Source of the DNA: Epinephelus fuscoguttatus
Taxonomy: Eukaryota > Chordata > Actinopteri > Perciformes > Serranidae
NCBI RefSeq assembly: GCF_011397635.1
Contig: NC_064756.1
Span: forward strand, 30,866,996-30,930,995
DNA: 64,000 bases
Direction: 5' to 3'
The notes below the pieces were generated by a model. The model ran no database searches. It saw only the letters and a list, made by a program, of their open reading frames with translations, and was not told the DNA's origin. The first letter of the stretch is position 1. Every line of letters starts with the position of its first letter. Below, piece after piece: positions 43,175 through 54,899 of this stretch. Position numbers and translations under genes: made by a program.

Positions 43175-44379
43175 GTTTCAAAGTAATGTTTTCAGTGTCT
43201 AAATGTGTGTATTAAATTCTGAAAGTTGTATATCAAATGAAAAATGTTTGTCTGTCTAAGCTACTTGCATTTTAGATGAACTGATATTGCAGCTTATGCT
43301 ATAAGAACTCTTTGAGGTACTAACGCTTAATTGTATTACCAATGTATTAATTTCGCAGATCTGCTCAAAAATTAAAATGCAGTTGTTTGCATTTTCTTAT
43401 AAAGACCCGAGCACAGTTCTATTTTAAAGTAAAAAGTGACTGTGAGAAAGTGACATGATCCATGTGGCATTCAAATTAACAAAATTGTACTATGGTACTT
43501 TTGTTTTGCATTTACTGAATGTTTCTTTGACATTTTAAAATGCATTTAAGTGAACCTGAATAAAATATGCAAATAACATTTTCAAAGAAAAGTTGTTCTT
43601 TGTTCTGTACTTTATTGCACATTATTGCTTCCAACACTATGATGCCAGATAAAGCCAAGTGAGCTGTGTGTCAATGCACACCTGAGGGATTTTATCATGT
43701 GAGCCAGATTTATGGTGTGAAAATTGGAAAAGCAGGACAATGAAATTACAGTCTTTAAAGTGTCTGCCTACTGTGTTGTAATACAAACATCAAACCATGT
43801 GCACAGAATGGACACCACCTTAAACTGTTTAACCCAGTTTAAGTTTGTTGGTAGAAATCTGTTGTAGTTTTATCTTTGAAAGACTGGTAAATTGGCTTAT
43901 TATGTTACGGCCCTGGACTTTCCAAAATACTTTTCAAATATTCATCTAAACCTTGAACAAGAAACAAGGAAATATTTGACTTAAAAGAAAAGTACCCTTT
44001 GTTCTTTCAAGAAGCCATTGTTCTTTCTGCCTTGTGCAATTTTAAACAATGTATGAGGATTGGGAGTAAGGAGGACTGGAAACTAGAGTGTTCAGAGTTA
44101 AGCCAAAGTTTGTGAGAGGATGAACAGAGTGGATTGTTTTCTTGTCTTTTAGTAAAGCTATATATATCCAACTGAGTAACAGCTGCTCATTATACAAAGG
44201 TTAAGTTTAACAGTATTACATAGATTTACATGGTTGGATTCCCTGTTTGGGCTCAAATATTGACAGTATGTGTTATATAGAACTGAATATGGATACTGTA
44301 TAATCCAGTTCATATCATTGTTTTATCTTTATCAAAATGCCAAAGAGCTAAAATGTTACTGTTGATTACATTAGTAGAG
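43175..44379. other. Intergenic, no gene recognised
   Basis: AT-rich, with several possible polyadenylation signals after OR4 (AATAAAATATGC near 43559). No other feature. Confidence 0.45.
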
Positions 44380-44449
44380 GTCCATTTACTAGGTTATGTA
44401 AACCGGAATGTAACCACGGACAACAATCCTACCCTGTCGTGGACCTATG

Positions 44450-44955
44450 AGCTACCATATTTTTAATTACATTTATAAACGTAATAGTCCATTCTGGTAG
44501 ATATTTCCTACCTGACAGAATGAGCTACTCTACTTATAATTACATTTATAGAGGTAATAGTCCATTTTGATATATATTTCCTACCTGACAGAATGACCCT
44601 CCATATTATAAATTACATTTATAGAGGTAATAGTCCATTCTGTTAGATATTTCCTACCTGATAGAATGAGCTACTCTACTTATAATTACATTTACAGAGG
44701 TAATAGTCCATTCTGTTAGATATTTCCTACCTGATAGAATGAGCTACTCTACTTATAATTACATTTACAGAGGTAATAGTCCATTCTGTTAGATATTTCC
44801 TACCTGATAGAATGAGCTACTCTACTTATAATTACATTTACAGAGGTAATAGTCCATTCTGTTAGATATTTCCTACCTGATAGAATGAGCTATTCTACTT
44901 ATAATTACATTTATAGAGGTAATAGTCTATTCTGTTAGATATTTCCTACCTGCGA
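44450..44955 (+). repeat. 73-bp minisatellite, about 7 units
   Basis: Units of the form GAGCTACTCTACTTATAATT...ATTTCCTACCTGATAGAAT (abridged) repeat with exact 73-bp spacing (starts at 44668, 44741, 44814 and 44887). The outer units are more diverged. The last unit stops inside CTACCTG, where the following GC-richer interval begins. Confidence 0.92.
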
Positions 44956-47900
44956 CGATCCCGGACAGAGCCCTTGAATAGAGAGTCGCGTCATCTCCAT
45001 TCACTCTAATGGGCCATTTTTTTCACAGCAATGGCGGTTTCGCGGAACCTCTCAATAGTTCCCGGAAGTAAGCGGGACATGCTAGCAGCGCAATGGAGTT
45101 ACAGCAGAGAAGACCGGCTGTGTTGTACTTTTAACGGGTAAGATATCCAAAGACTCAAATTTTACATTATGAGCACAACTTATCTAAATTAACATGTGCA
45201 TTAAAGCTTGTTAGTGGATTATCTCCCATTAAATTAGTAGATTTATGTAATGTTAAAAGATAAGATAACATATTAGGCTAGGACACTGTACATACTGTAC
45301 ACACCATACAGTTCACTAGCAAGGATCACGCCACAACAATATGAAGTTAACATTTTAATGAATGTTCTGAGGTATGAGATGTTGATGGTGAGTGGATGTA
45401 GAGGGGAGGGGCAAGGATGGATGGAGGGTATCGTCAGCCAGGCTGGTCCGGAGGGTACGCTGAACGCTGGGCAGAAGGATACTCAGTGTGGGGGTTCTGT
45501 CTCGGCGTTTTCCGCCCAAGCTGATTATGGACCCCCGGACTGTACCTAGAATGAGACATGGGAGAGATATGCACTAGATAGAATTGGAAGGGATGAGAGG
45601 AGTAGTGGAGATGATGAATAGAAGGGGAAAGGGTGGGTGGGATGAGAGATCTGAGACAAACAGGGCTGGATGGATTGGCCTGGTATAAGTAGCTTGTCAG
45701 GTGATTAGAGGTGTGGTTGAGGCGTGACCCTGCTCCCGAACCTAAGTTAACAGGTTAACTTCATGTAATGTTAACCATGAACAGCCTGTTAGTTTTAAAT
45801 GGTCTTCTCCTAAACCATTTTATCTAACATTGGGAAGTTAGAGTGCCTCCAGTCCTGATTTTTTGCGATTATTGAATATTAGCTCAGTTAAATATGACAC
45901 TGCTGCGTGACTGTTGAGTGGAGGAGGTGAAATTAAACAAAAACGTAACTTATGGTCTGTTTTTTAGGCTTTGTGATTCTGTTGAGTATACCTGTCTATA
46001 ATATGTTACAGCTCAGCTGATATTACATTGACAGCGAAGTGAGAGGGAAGTTTGAGGACCTGAATGAGATTTAAAACACAAGATTAAGTAATTTTGATAA
46101 ATGAAACATACCAGGCTAAATGGGGAATTATTCTAAATACCAAATGTATGTATATATTACTGTGTTATACATATGATCGTGCTAAACATATATTCTATCA
46201 CAGTATTAGATATGTAATCTTGTATATTTGTAACCTACTGTAGGAGCACTGGGTGGTGGAGGAGCAGTGATGCTGCAGGACCACGCTGCAGATAAGTGCT
46301 GAGTCGACCTTGGCGAGACTTAAAACTTAACAAGGTGTGTTTCAAGTAGTTCCAGAGATAAGGGATCATACTTAATATGTATTATACTGCATTTTATATT
46401 AATTATATAAGTAATTATATTGAATATAATACATGATATACGGTGTTGGGCAAGTTACTTTGAAAATGTAATACATTGCATATTACCAGGTACCGTCATT
46501 ATAATATTATAATATTAGTAGGCATTATAAAATAGAAGACGGTCATGTTGTTTCATAGCGGCTAATTAAAGCACAGAGTTTTAATTACAGTTCATTAACT
46601 TACAATTCCAGTAGTGGGCGATTGTATAGTCTGATGAAGGCTCTCCCATAGTGGTTGAATGCATACAGTATTCGGGAACACTTTATACATGAGACAACTT
46701 CAAACAAATGCAATTAAAACTGATGCCACTTGTCATACTTGTGCCTTATCTCTCAAGACAACGTCAGACCCAGGCATATATACGTGTGCCTAACCATTTC
46801 TCCTTTCTTTTTTTTTCTCTTTCAGCACAAGAACAACAGGGGGATGCAATGGAGCCTGAACTCACCCCGCAATGAAACAACCCCCTTACCCTGAGTCTCA
46901 ACTCCCTGGGTTTTGCAAGCCTTTCTCTGTTCCTTCTTTTTAATAAACCAAACACTGAGCTTCCCAATAGTGTGGTATTTGTTTGTGGAAATGTGCTAAT
47001 GCAGTATTTGAGAATAATAACCTTACATATTTTTGTTGTTGTAGTCTGTAGTGAGTCTCAGGTTACTCCTGCTGACTTAGGCCAAAAAAACAAATTTCTC
47101 ATCTCTGTGTCAATCAAGAAATTGTGCATGTGTACCTCTTAACGACTGGAACATCCCCACACAGCACCATGGTGGAGACTGTACGAGAGGACAACACAGA
47201 AGGAAGGGCACAGACAAACTGCTTGACATCCAAGTCATGTTCCTGAGTTTATTAGAAATTAATTTGTTATAGTAAATAAATACATAGTAAAAAGACAGAG
47301 ATACATAAAATATATGTCTACAAACTGCTGCTGCTGTTGCTGCTAGCCCAGTGACCCATTGTGCTGTCACTTGACAGTCATTGGTAGTCACCCGTCGGTC
47401 TCCTTCTGTCCCACTGAAAGTAATTAAGATAACATTAGTTATAAATCATTACAACCATTACATTATCAATAAATGTTAGGATGTGATTACTCTGGGCAAC
47501 CATACAAGACTAAGGACAGAATTGAAAACATCATTTAAAGCAATAAAAGCAACATGCTGTTTCACCAAGGTAAGGAAAGACTAACATATTTAAACAAGGC
47601 AGACAATAATATATGTTATATACACATTACACATAGCTATACTGTGTAATAATACATTTCTATCATATAATTATGCCATGTCATTAATATACTTATACTG
47701 GCCTGTATACATATTTAAATACATATCCTTATCCACATTCCTTATATTTAAACTGTGCACTGTGTACATACTGTGTAATATTCCTGTGTGCAATATTTTG
47801 CCACTTCCTGTGGGATATCTATACATTCCTATATTTTTACAGTAAAAATACTATGCATCATGTGTATTACACTCATCCTGTGCAGCTATTAATCATGAGC

Positions 47901-48330
47901 ATACAGTATCTGTTTCCGTGAAAGGTGTATATGGATTTTCTATTATTTTCATTATGTCTAATTTGTGTTTAAAAAATATTTTATCCTTTTTCTATTGCCT
48001 CTGCTCTGAGCTGCTGTAAAGTGAATTTCCAAGGTTGGGATTAATAGAGTCTTACCTAACTGTAGTAAACTAACACTAATCCTCAAATATTAGCACATTC
48101 CGTTTATGGCGTGCTACACGTATATTATAAATAAATGTAGTTATTGACAGCTACTTACCAAAATCGGAGTTCTGTCTTTCAGTATTATGTATTTAAACGG
48201 CCCGCCAGTAACTTCCGGGAACTATCTGAGGTCTACATGAGTCATGTGACACACAAGCATTTTGGACTTCCGTTGTCGTTGACTCTGTTATATTCTATGG
48301 CACTGATCCCGGGTAGTTTAATATTGTGTC
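44956..48330. mobile_element. Possible 3.4-kb TIR-bounded element with exon-like pieces
   Basis: Near the left end CTCAATAGTTCCCGGAAGTA (about 45050) is inverted relative to GTAACTTCCGGGAACTATCT (about 48208). GATCCCGG lies farther out on both sides (44961, about 48307). The inverted ends are imperfect and no target duplication was found. Inside are a donor-like ACGG|GTAAGA at 45137, a CTGTAG|GAGC...AACAAG|GTGTGT piece (about 46246-46335) and a strong acceptor CTCTTTCAG at 46826 followed by AATAAA at 46942. No long coding frame. Confidence 0.35.
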
Positions 48331-49126
48331 CTCTGGAATTTTTTTTTTTCGCTCTGCACATGTGCACATCTCGTTGGTAGGTCATTCTGAGCGGTAACTC
48401 TATTTGTCAGGACAGCGGCTCTGATGTCACTGACGCTCCAGTGACTGGGACTGTTCCATCACAGCCTTAGGATCTCTGGTTTATCCTGGGAACAAAGCCC
48501 AAAACACCTGCAACTTCCACACTCTGCCAGGCTCCAGCGGAGGTACTATGTCCCACCAGCGGGGATGTATTAAAGGCTCCCATGAGCTCGACTCCATGCA
48601 AACCGGAGCAGGTGCCCTGGACATTAGTCCTTAGGGGTAAACACGGCGTTCACCTGTCTCCTCCAGAATTGTAGCTTTCCGACAAGACCAAGCACTTGTC
48701 GGTAGTCCAGTGTTTTCACAGCGAAAGAAAAAGATAAAGTTACACTAAAATTATGTATAACAGAGCTTTCATATAGCTCTGCACACACATTACTCTTGGA
48801 TGGAGTACTCGCGAATGCATTGTGCTGTCATCCCATCATGCTATAAAGCCAGATTAGTAGTCTACAAAATAAAAACCTGACGAATTTCTTTACAATCCAT
48901 TATACAGATCTTGTTATCAGTCACTTCATATAGTGAGGAATATTGTATCTTATCACGTCTTAGCCTTGCGTGTGTTTCTCCCTGTCTATCCACATTTGTA
49001 GTCCGGCTTTCAAGATGCAAATATCTCCATATTGTCCAGTTGACACTCCATCAAACTTTGTATGACAAGACCAGCCACTTCACCTTTGCACACCCAGACA
49101 ACTGAGGCCTAATTATGCATGCATGA
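48331..49126. other. Intergenic, no gene recognised
   Basis: Nothing supported. Confidence 0.4.
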
Positions 49127-49180
49127 CAGGGCCGTAGTTACCATATACATTGAGGGGGACCCGCCCCCCCCAATGCCCAA
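49127..49180 (+). mobile_element. hAT-like 5' terminus
   Basis: CAGGGCCGTAGTTACCATAT followed by a G-rich/C-rich inverted pair (GAGGGGGACCCGCCCCCC), a form common at fish hAT ends. A candidate right end GGGCCGGCCCTG finishes at 52374, but the 8 bases flanking the two do not match, so they may belong to different elements. Confidence 0.45.
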
Positions 49181-49740
49181 ATTTTTGTTTACTGCAAACA
49201 AAGTGGCAAATATTATCTTGGAGGACATCATTGCACTTGACTGACTATTTTTCTATTATCTTGGATGTAAATATTGCATGTTTCTTTCAGATAAAACACA
49301 TTTTTGACTTGTGAATGAGTCAATGGAATTTTTTGCAATAATGAAAAAACACTGGCAATCATGTCCGCCTGGCACAAACCACATGTTTTGGACAGCTGTG
49401 AAGTGTCAGAATGGCCCACCATCATGGTTCTTATATTGCCAGATTCCAGGGAGTCTCCCCTCTTCATATATGACAGAATATGTCAACTTCCAACTTGCTA
49501 TGGTGAGATACATGTAAAAATGTAAGAATTTAGTCATACGGATTTGTTTTTTTCATTGAAATAAAAAATTAATATAAAATACAGGCACATAGAAGGACAT
49601 GAAATGATGGCAAATCTGGATAGCCCACATTGTCCTGAAAAAAAAACCAAAGTATAGCATGTGTATGTAGCCTTTATAATGACTGTGATATGACCTTAAA
49701 AGTAAAGGCAGTAAAAATACCCCAAAAAGGCCTAGGGCCC

Positions 49741-49743
<3 letters not shown>

Positions 49744-49785
<42 letters not shown>

Positions 49786-49801
49786 AGACAGACAGACAGA
49801 C
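49744..49801 (+). repeat. (TG)n and (GACA)n microsatellites
   Basis: About 20 TG units followed directly by four GACA units. Confidence 0.95.
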
Positions 49802-50246
49802 TCATCATGGATATAAGATTGTTTTAAAAAAAAAATAAAAAATAGCCAGGTTCACGTAAGAGTGTAAGATCAAATGGTCTGTCTATCTAGAATGATGTTG
49901 TAAGTTGGATCAATGTATCAGTTTATATCTCTTATTAGATATGAAACGCATTGTTTGGGTATTTGCCTTTTTAGCAGCAAAAAGTGTTGTGCTTTTCTTT
50001 CACAAATGTGGGAATGAAATTGCGTTAAAACGTACAAAAGAGTGAAATTTATCTTGCCTGGCCGGGGCAGCTCTCTGGGTGCTCAGCAATATGTTTTCGT
50101 ATTAATTAACTTACTATAGTTTGAGATATGTTGTTTGCAATTGTTTGCTGCAGAGCATAGTAATTTATGTGAGTAACTAAGCTAGTAATTAATTCCTTTT
50201 ACATCAACTCCCTATTATGCTCATAAGTTATATGAAACTTCCCCAG

Positions 50247-50333
50247 GAGCACTGTTAAAGTATTTTGGAGGAGGCACTGTCTCAGCCCAGGGGCAGTCCA
50301 CCTCCTCAGGCTCAGCCAAGGCTAATGAATCAG
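50247..50333 (+). other. Candidate coding exon (87 bp, phase 1-1)
   Basis: Bounded by CTTCCCCAG and GTGAGG. In the frame that enters after two bases it reads ALLKYFGGGTVSAQGQSTSS and then GSAKANES, without a stop. Ser/Gly-rich, and phase compatible with the next exons. Upstream exons were not found with confidence. The short YFGGG block recalls N-termini of hAT transposase-derived proteins, so this may be an exon of a transposon gene. Confidence 0.45.
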
Positions 50334-50434
50334 GTGAGGTCACCATATATATTTAATTTCTAGTCAAATTATCTCATTAAGATATACTAATATAAGATAT
50401 AATCATATGACAAGGAACATATTTTTCATCTTAG

Positions 50435-50509
50435 GTCCATCTCCATCCTCTGCCCCATCCACTGTGCCCACTGTCCCCTCTGTGCGTGCTGCAAACTCAG
50501 CTCTACCTG
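50435..50509 (+). other. Candidate coding exon, duplicated unit 1 (75 bp, phase 1-1)
   Basis: CATCTTAG | GTCCATCTCCATCC ... CTACCTG | GTAAGT (abridged). It reads PSPSSAPSTVPTVPSVRAAN then SALP in frame with the previous candidate. Exactly 75 bases, so adding or skipping it keeps the frame. Confidence 0.5.
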
Positions 50510-50711
50510 GTAAGTTAACAACAAAACAGTGTTTGTAATTGCTTAGTGTACTGCAGAACATTCTAAGATGAATAATTTTGTCCAAAAATATTAATTTAAT
50601 TTCCCTATATTTTACTGCTTATTTATTAAGAAAATAGGCAGCATAATTTTCAAGTGTAATATGACATCTAACATGACTAGCTTTTGTTGTTGTCGTCGTT
50701 TTTCATCTTAG

Positions 50712-50786
50712 GTCCATCTCCATCCTCCGCTCCATCCACTGTGCCCAGTGTCCCCTCTGTGTCTGCTGCAACCTCAGCTTTACCTG
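50712..50786 (+). other. Candidate coding exon, duplicated unit 2 (75 bp, phase 1-1)
   Basis: Near-identical copy of 50435-50509 with the same acceptor (CATCTTAG) and donor (GTAAGT), and similar intron starts (TTAACAACA, TTTGTAATTGCT). It reads PSPSSAPSTVPSVPSVSAAT then SALP. Confidence 0.5.
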
Positions 50787-51043
50787 GTAAGTTAACAACA
50801 CAGCAGCCTTTGTAATTGCTCATTATACAACACGTAGATCCGACCGAGAAATCTAATTGGTCAATCAGACATTGTAGATTGCGCTCAAATGAGCATCACA
50901 GCACAGCTAGCTGTGCTCAAATGAAAAATGCCTCATCACTGAAAATATCACTCCGCCTGCATTTTAAACTACGCAGGAGCACCTAGCAAGAAACACAGCT
51001 AGCTAAAGATAGAACTAAAACGGCTGTATTGACCTGACACAAA

Positions 51044-51720
51044 ATGGATAATTTTGCTGTTAATTTTGATCTATATGGCGGACTTAGTTTTGAGGAATGG
51101 CTGGAAGAAGATGAAACGGAGAACATAACACCAAGAAACGAGAGATTTGCTGCTTTGTCGGGCGAGGAGCTCAATCAGTTAGAGAAGTCGAGGAATGAAG
51201 AGAGTACATACAGATCAACATCTTGGGCTGTCAGATGTTTCCAGGACTATTTAAAAAGCAGGAAACAAGCTGTGGATTTTGCAACTATAACAAAAGAAGA
51301 TCTCAACAAGATTCTTATTGATATGGTTCGGTTAGAAATAACCAGGGTCAGTATTACTCCATTAGTAGCTACGTCGGGTGGAGAGCTGGCATTAACCGCT
51401 TTATTAATGACCCTCCTCTTAGTCGCGCATGATCTATCATGAAAACCAGTGAGTTCACTACGTCAAACAATGTATTTTGTGGGCTCATAAAGTTTCTCAG
51501 GAAAGCAGGCCACAACAAAACTCACCATCATCCCACCATCACCGAAGAGGACTTCATAATATTGAGGAACTCAGAGGCAATGAACCCAAACACCGTGGGG
51601 CTTGGTACACAAAGTCTGGTTCGACATCCAGTTACACAGAGTGATGCTAAGCGCCTCGTTCCTGACCGCATCACTGTCGTGACAATAATGACGGTAAAGC
51701 ACACCCTCTCGTGTAATAAT
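51044..51720 (+). pseudogene. Crypton/DUF3504-type recombinase fragment, frameshifted
   Basis: The frame from 51044 reads SFEEWLEEDET and then an STSWAVRCFQDYL block (residues about 59-71) and FATITKEDLNKIL. It loses similarity after about residue 100. A second frame from 51439 carries TSEFTTSNNVFCGLIKFL, HHPTITEEDF and ILRNSEAMNPNT, after which a shift by one frame gives GLVHKVWFDIQLH. This combination is what I recognise as the N-terminal half of DUF3504/KIAA1958-like proteins, a family attributed to Crypton tyrosine recombinases. At least two breaks make it a pseudogene. It lies inside the intron between two copies of the duplicated exon. The insertion runs from about 50822 (CATTATACAACACG) to about 51722 (CGTGTAATAATGC), weakly inverted ends. 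Confidence 0.7.
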
Positions 51721-51975
51721 GCTTAAGTGTACTGCAGTACATTCTGAGATGAATCATTTTTAATATAAGTTATAATCAAATGAAAAAGGACATGTTTTTA
51801 GACAAATGCATATTATTTCAAAACTTCTCAAGCAATTTTCAGTTGTTCCATTGGCAGATTGTTTTCTCATTACAAGCTATAGCTGTACTATTTTACTTAG
51901 AAAATAAGCAGCATAATTTTCAAGTGTAATATGACATCTAACATGACTAGCTTTTGTTGTTGTTTTTCATCTTAG

Positions 51976-52056
51976 AGCCATCTCCGTCCTTTGCTCCATC
52001 CACTGTGCCCACTGTCCCCTCTGTGTTGCAGTTTATTTAAAACAAAAAATAATAAA
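51976..52056 (+). other. Candidate terminal exon, duplicated unit 3, with stop and AATAAA
   Basis: After CATCTTAG the sequence repeats the 75-bp exon (PSPSFAPSTVPTVPSVLQFI) but runs through the donor position into a stop at 52038-52040. AATAAA follows at 52051-52056. The reading phase again agrees with the preceding exons. Either a real last exon or the decayed end of a repeat array. Confidence 0.4.
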
Positions 52057-52362
52057 GAAGATTGTGTTTACAGTAGAAATGATTGGTTTATTTTGTTACT
52101 TTTAGTTGGCCTAGATGACATTTGGTATCCCACTTAGTACTATATCACTTTGAATATTAAGTGTAAATCAACCCCAGGCTGCTGTTGTAGCTGAATTTGC
52201 TACCATTTCTGATTAAAAACCACTTCTAGTTTTAGTGTATCCGTAATGACAGAGTAGAACATGAAATAACTTATAATAGTTGTGTGAATGATCAATAATC
52301 AGTTTTCACTAAATAACAGAGGGCCCCAAAATCAAATCTTGCTTCGGGCCCCATGGAGGCTT

Positions 52363-52374
52363 GGGCCGGCCCTG
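52363..52374 (-). mobile_element. hAT-like 3' terminus
   Basis: GGGCCGGCCCTG ends at 52374, preceded by GGGCCCCATGGAGGC, a typical fish hAT end. Its partner is uncertain (see 49127). Confidence 0.4.
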
Positions 52375-52379
52375 CCACA

Positions 52380-53440
52380 TATTAAGCAAGTAGTTAAAAC
52401 AGTTTTTTATCACCTCAAGAATATAGCCAGAGTTTGCCCATTTTTCTCTCTGGCCAACACGGAGATGCTGATGCATGCATTTATTTCCAGTCGTATTGAT
52501 TACTGCAATGCCCTGCTTTCTGGTCTTCCCAAAAACAGTATCTCACACCTTACTCTAGAATTCAGCTGCACATGTGCTGACGAGGACCAGAAGGCGGGCT
52601 CACATTACACCAGTTTTAGAATCACTGCACCGGCCTCTAAGTCATTCCAAAAGTTAATACAAAAAAACCCACGGTGAGGCAGCTTTCCAGCATTATGCCC
52701 CATGTTTATGGAATAGCCTGCCAGAGAATCTGAGGGCCGCAGAGAATGTTGAAATTTTTAAAAACAGGCTCAAGACAAACCTTTTTAATCTGGCTTTTAA
52801 CTAATGTCCCTTCTATCTTCCTAATTTTACTAATGTAGTATTACTTTTAGTCTACTCTTTATTATTGTATTTACTTTTAGCATGCTCTGCTTTTATCTAC
52901 TATATATGTTTTAATTTTAATAACACATTTATTTTATGTTACATCTTAATATTTTATATCATTTATTATAGTTTAGTTCTTAACTCCAGTGTTTCCTCAG
53001 TGGGAGCTGTCTGCACTGGGGGGCAGCCGCTGGTTCTGGCTGCTGTGGCGCTGGCTTGGAGTCCGCTCTCCCCTGGTGGGGTGGAGGGTTCAGACCATCA
53101 CCTTTTGGCGGTGACACTGGGCTCTTCCCCTGCCTGGCCCGGGATGCAGGCTCCTGCTGGCGACTGGGTTGCGGGAGGCAGCTGCCACCTCCCGATGCTG
53201 ACAGCTCTATGTGATGATGTTTCCTCTCTGGTTCTTCTGTGCTCAGCTTTATTTTTATTTTTATTCTTATTTATTTATCTATTTTTTTTTATCACATTGG
53301 GATGGGGGGTGAGGGAGGTGAGGGGGTCTGTGGGGGATTTACTGGGGATGGGGGGGCTCTGCTTTTAATATGTAAAGCACTTTGTGCTACATTTGATTGT
53401 ATGAAAAGTCCTCTATAAATAAAGATTGATTGATTGATTT
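52380..53440 (+). mobile_element. LINE 3' fragment (L2-like), 5'-truncated
   Basis: It opens within ORF2 (FYHLKNIARVCPF, then MLMHAFISSRIDYCNALLSG). After an internal deletion and frameshifts it ends LWNSLPENLRAAENV...LKTNLFNLAFN (abridged; stop at 52802-52804). The 3' UTR runs to a (GATT)n tail at about 53423-53440, the same kind of tail as the full L2. The 167-codon frame in the UTR is a chance frame. Confidence 0.85.
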
Positions 53441-54010
53441 ACTGTTATATATAATATGGATAGAAAACCCAATTGCAATGCTACAGCTTTTTAGAGTACC
53501 AAAATACAGATCTGAAAGTGTGCTGTTAGGTTACTTGTTTAAGGTTCAAGAAAGACCAAGGTTCTGATTCAACACGATCTCATCCTTACTCATCATAATG
53601 TGAAGATTCAGGCTGAAGTCCGTGGCGCCAGCCGGCAGTTAGGTTTAGGCAACAAAACCACTTGGTTGGAGTTAGAAAAACATTGTAGCTGATGTCAGTC
53701 TACTCACGTGACTGACAACTCCCATGACTCATGACTGACGTGACAAAATTACTTATTGGTGACTTGAAGTAGAACAAGAAGAACATTGGTACTCTGGGTC
53801 AGATCAAGGTTCTGATTCAACATGATGTCATCCCTACCAATCATATTTTGATGCTTGGGCATAACTAGGGGCAGCCTTCTGTTTTGTATCATGATGTAGG
53901 GGGTCAGTGTTTAGGTTTAGGCAACAAAACTACTTGGTTAGGATTAGGAAAAAAATGTGGTTGACGTAAGTGACGTCAGTCACCAACAAATCACATGATC
54001 GAATGACTGA
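53441..54010 (+). repeat. Diverged tandem repeat, about 265-bp unit, two copies
   Basis: GGTTCTGATTCAACACGATC at about 53561 recurs at about 53809 as GGTTCTGATTCAACATGATG. TTTAGGCAACAAAACCACTT (about 53643) recurs at about 53918. The GGCAACAAAACCACTTGG block is also found inverted in hAT D near 10031-10065. Confidence 0.7.
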
Positions 54011-54837
54011 ATGTTGACTTTTATATTCAAATGTAACACAAACATCGGCCTCTTAGGTCAAAGTCCTAGGCTTGTTGGACACAACTGGCTCTCCTCCCAC
54101 CAGCCCTAAGTGGACTTTCTCGCTTGTCATACTATGATCAGTACTTTTACCATCTAATATTGATGTGGATGGGTTTACTTTGGCGTCGGTGGCATCATAC
54201 AGATGCTAAAGGGTGAACTGTGTGTCCGTATCTGATGCTGAGGCCCTCTGACCAAGTAGCATTTTTTGACGCCCTGAGAGTGAGACCAGGCTGTCTGATT
54301 GTATAATGAAAAAGTCTATGTATCCTGTTTATCCAAGGAAGTGTTGACTTTTCAACAATTAACCAAGGTCACAATCTTTCTCCAACCTAAACCAGATCTC
54401 AGATTTTTATTAAAATAGCCACAGAAAATATAGATATATACATCTTATATTTATAATTTTCATTGATCTGTGTTTTTTTTTTTCTTAATACTGATTTTAG
54501 TTTCATCTAAGCTAAGTTCAGTTAAACTCGTTGGAAAGAGGAAAACAAACTAACTAACAAACATATGGCTCTTCAATTCACATAATGGTCCTTTGAGGAC
54601 AGCCAGATCAAGTCTTGATAAAAGGCTGATATTACCTGGCATCCAGACATTGTAATGAGAGTTTGGATACTGAAATCCGATCCACAGTAAGAGCCGAGCT
54701 CAGACAGAGTATGGGAGAGCATGCACTTTTTGATATATGGCATCATTTTTGAATAGTTTGGTGCTGGATATCTCTGTTATATCATATTGCATGTTGGTTG
54801 TGTGTTCTGCAATTAATATTCTGAAGGTCTGATCAGT
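54011..54837. other. Intergenic, OR5 5' flank
   Basis: No gene recognised. Confidence 0.4.
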
Positions 54838-54852
54838 GCTTTTACCTTGCAG
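54838..54852 (+). promoter_or_regulatory. Likely 3' splice site in the OR5 5' UTR
   Basis: CTTTTACCTTGCAG ends at 54852, 47 bases before the OR5 start codon. This is the usual place for the single 5' UTR intron of OR genes. Confidence 0.45.
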
Positions 54853-54899
54853 GTCTTTCATGTCTTGGTCCTGATAGATTTTTATAACAAATTTTAATT

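Noticed and set aside
44450-44955. CRISPR-like regular repeats
   Set aside because: The 73-bp units follow each other directly with no unique spacers, and the context is a vertebrate genome. It is a minisatellite.
49311-49517. 68-codon frame (Cys/Trp-containing) as first exon of the candidate exon array
   Set aside because: It ends near a GTGAGA donor, but no acceptor or start context is convincing and no similarity supports it. The link to 50247 is not established.
49127-52374. One single hAT element spanning both CAGGGCCG ends
   Set aside because: Flanking octamers (ATGCATGA and CCACATAT) do not match, so the two ends cannot be paired from this sequence alone.
52865-53368. 167-codon open frame
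   Set aside because: It lies wholly in the 3' UTR of a truncated LINE, has no homologous blocks and is of biased composition.
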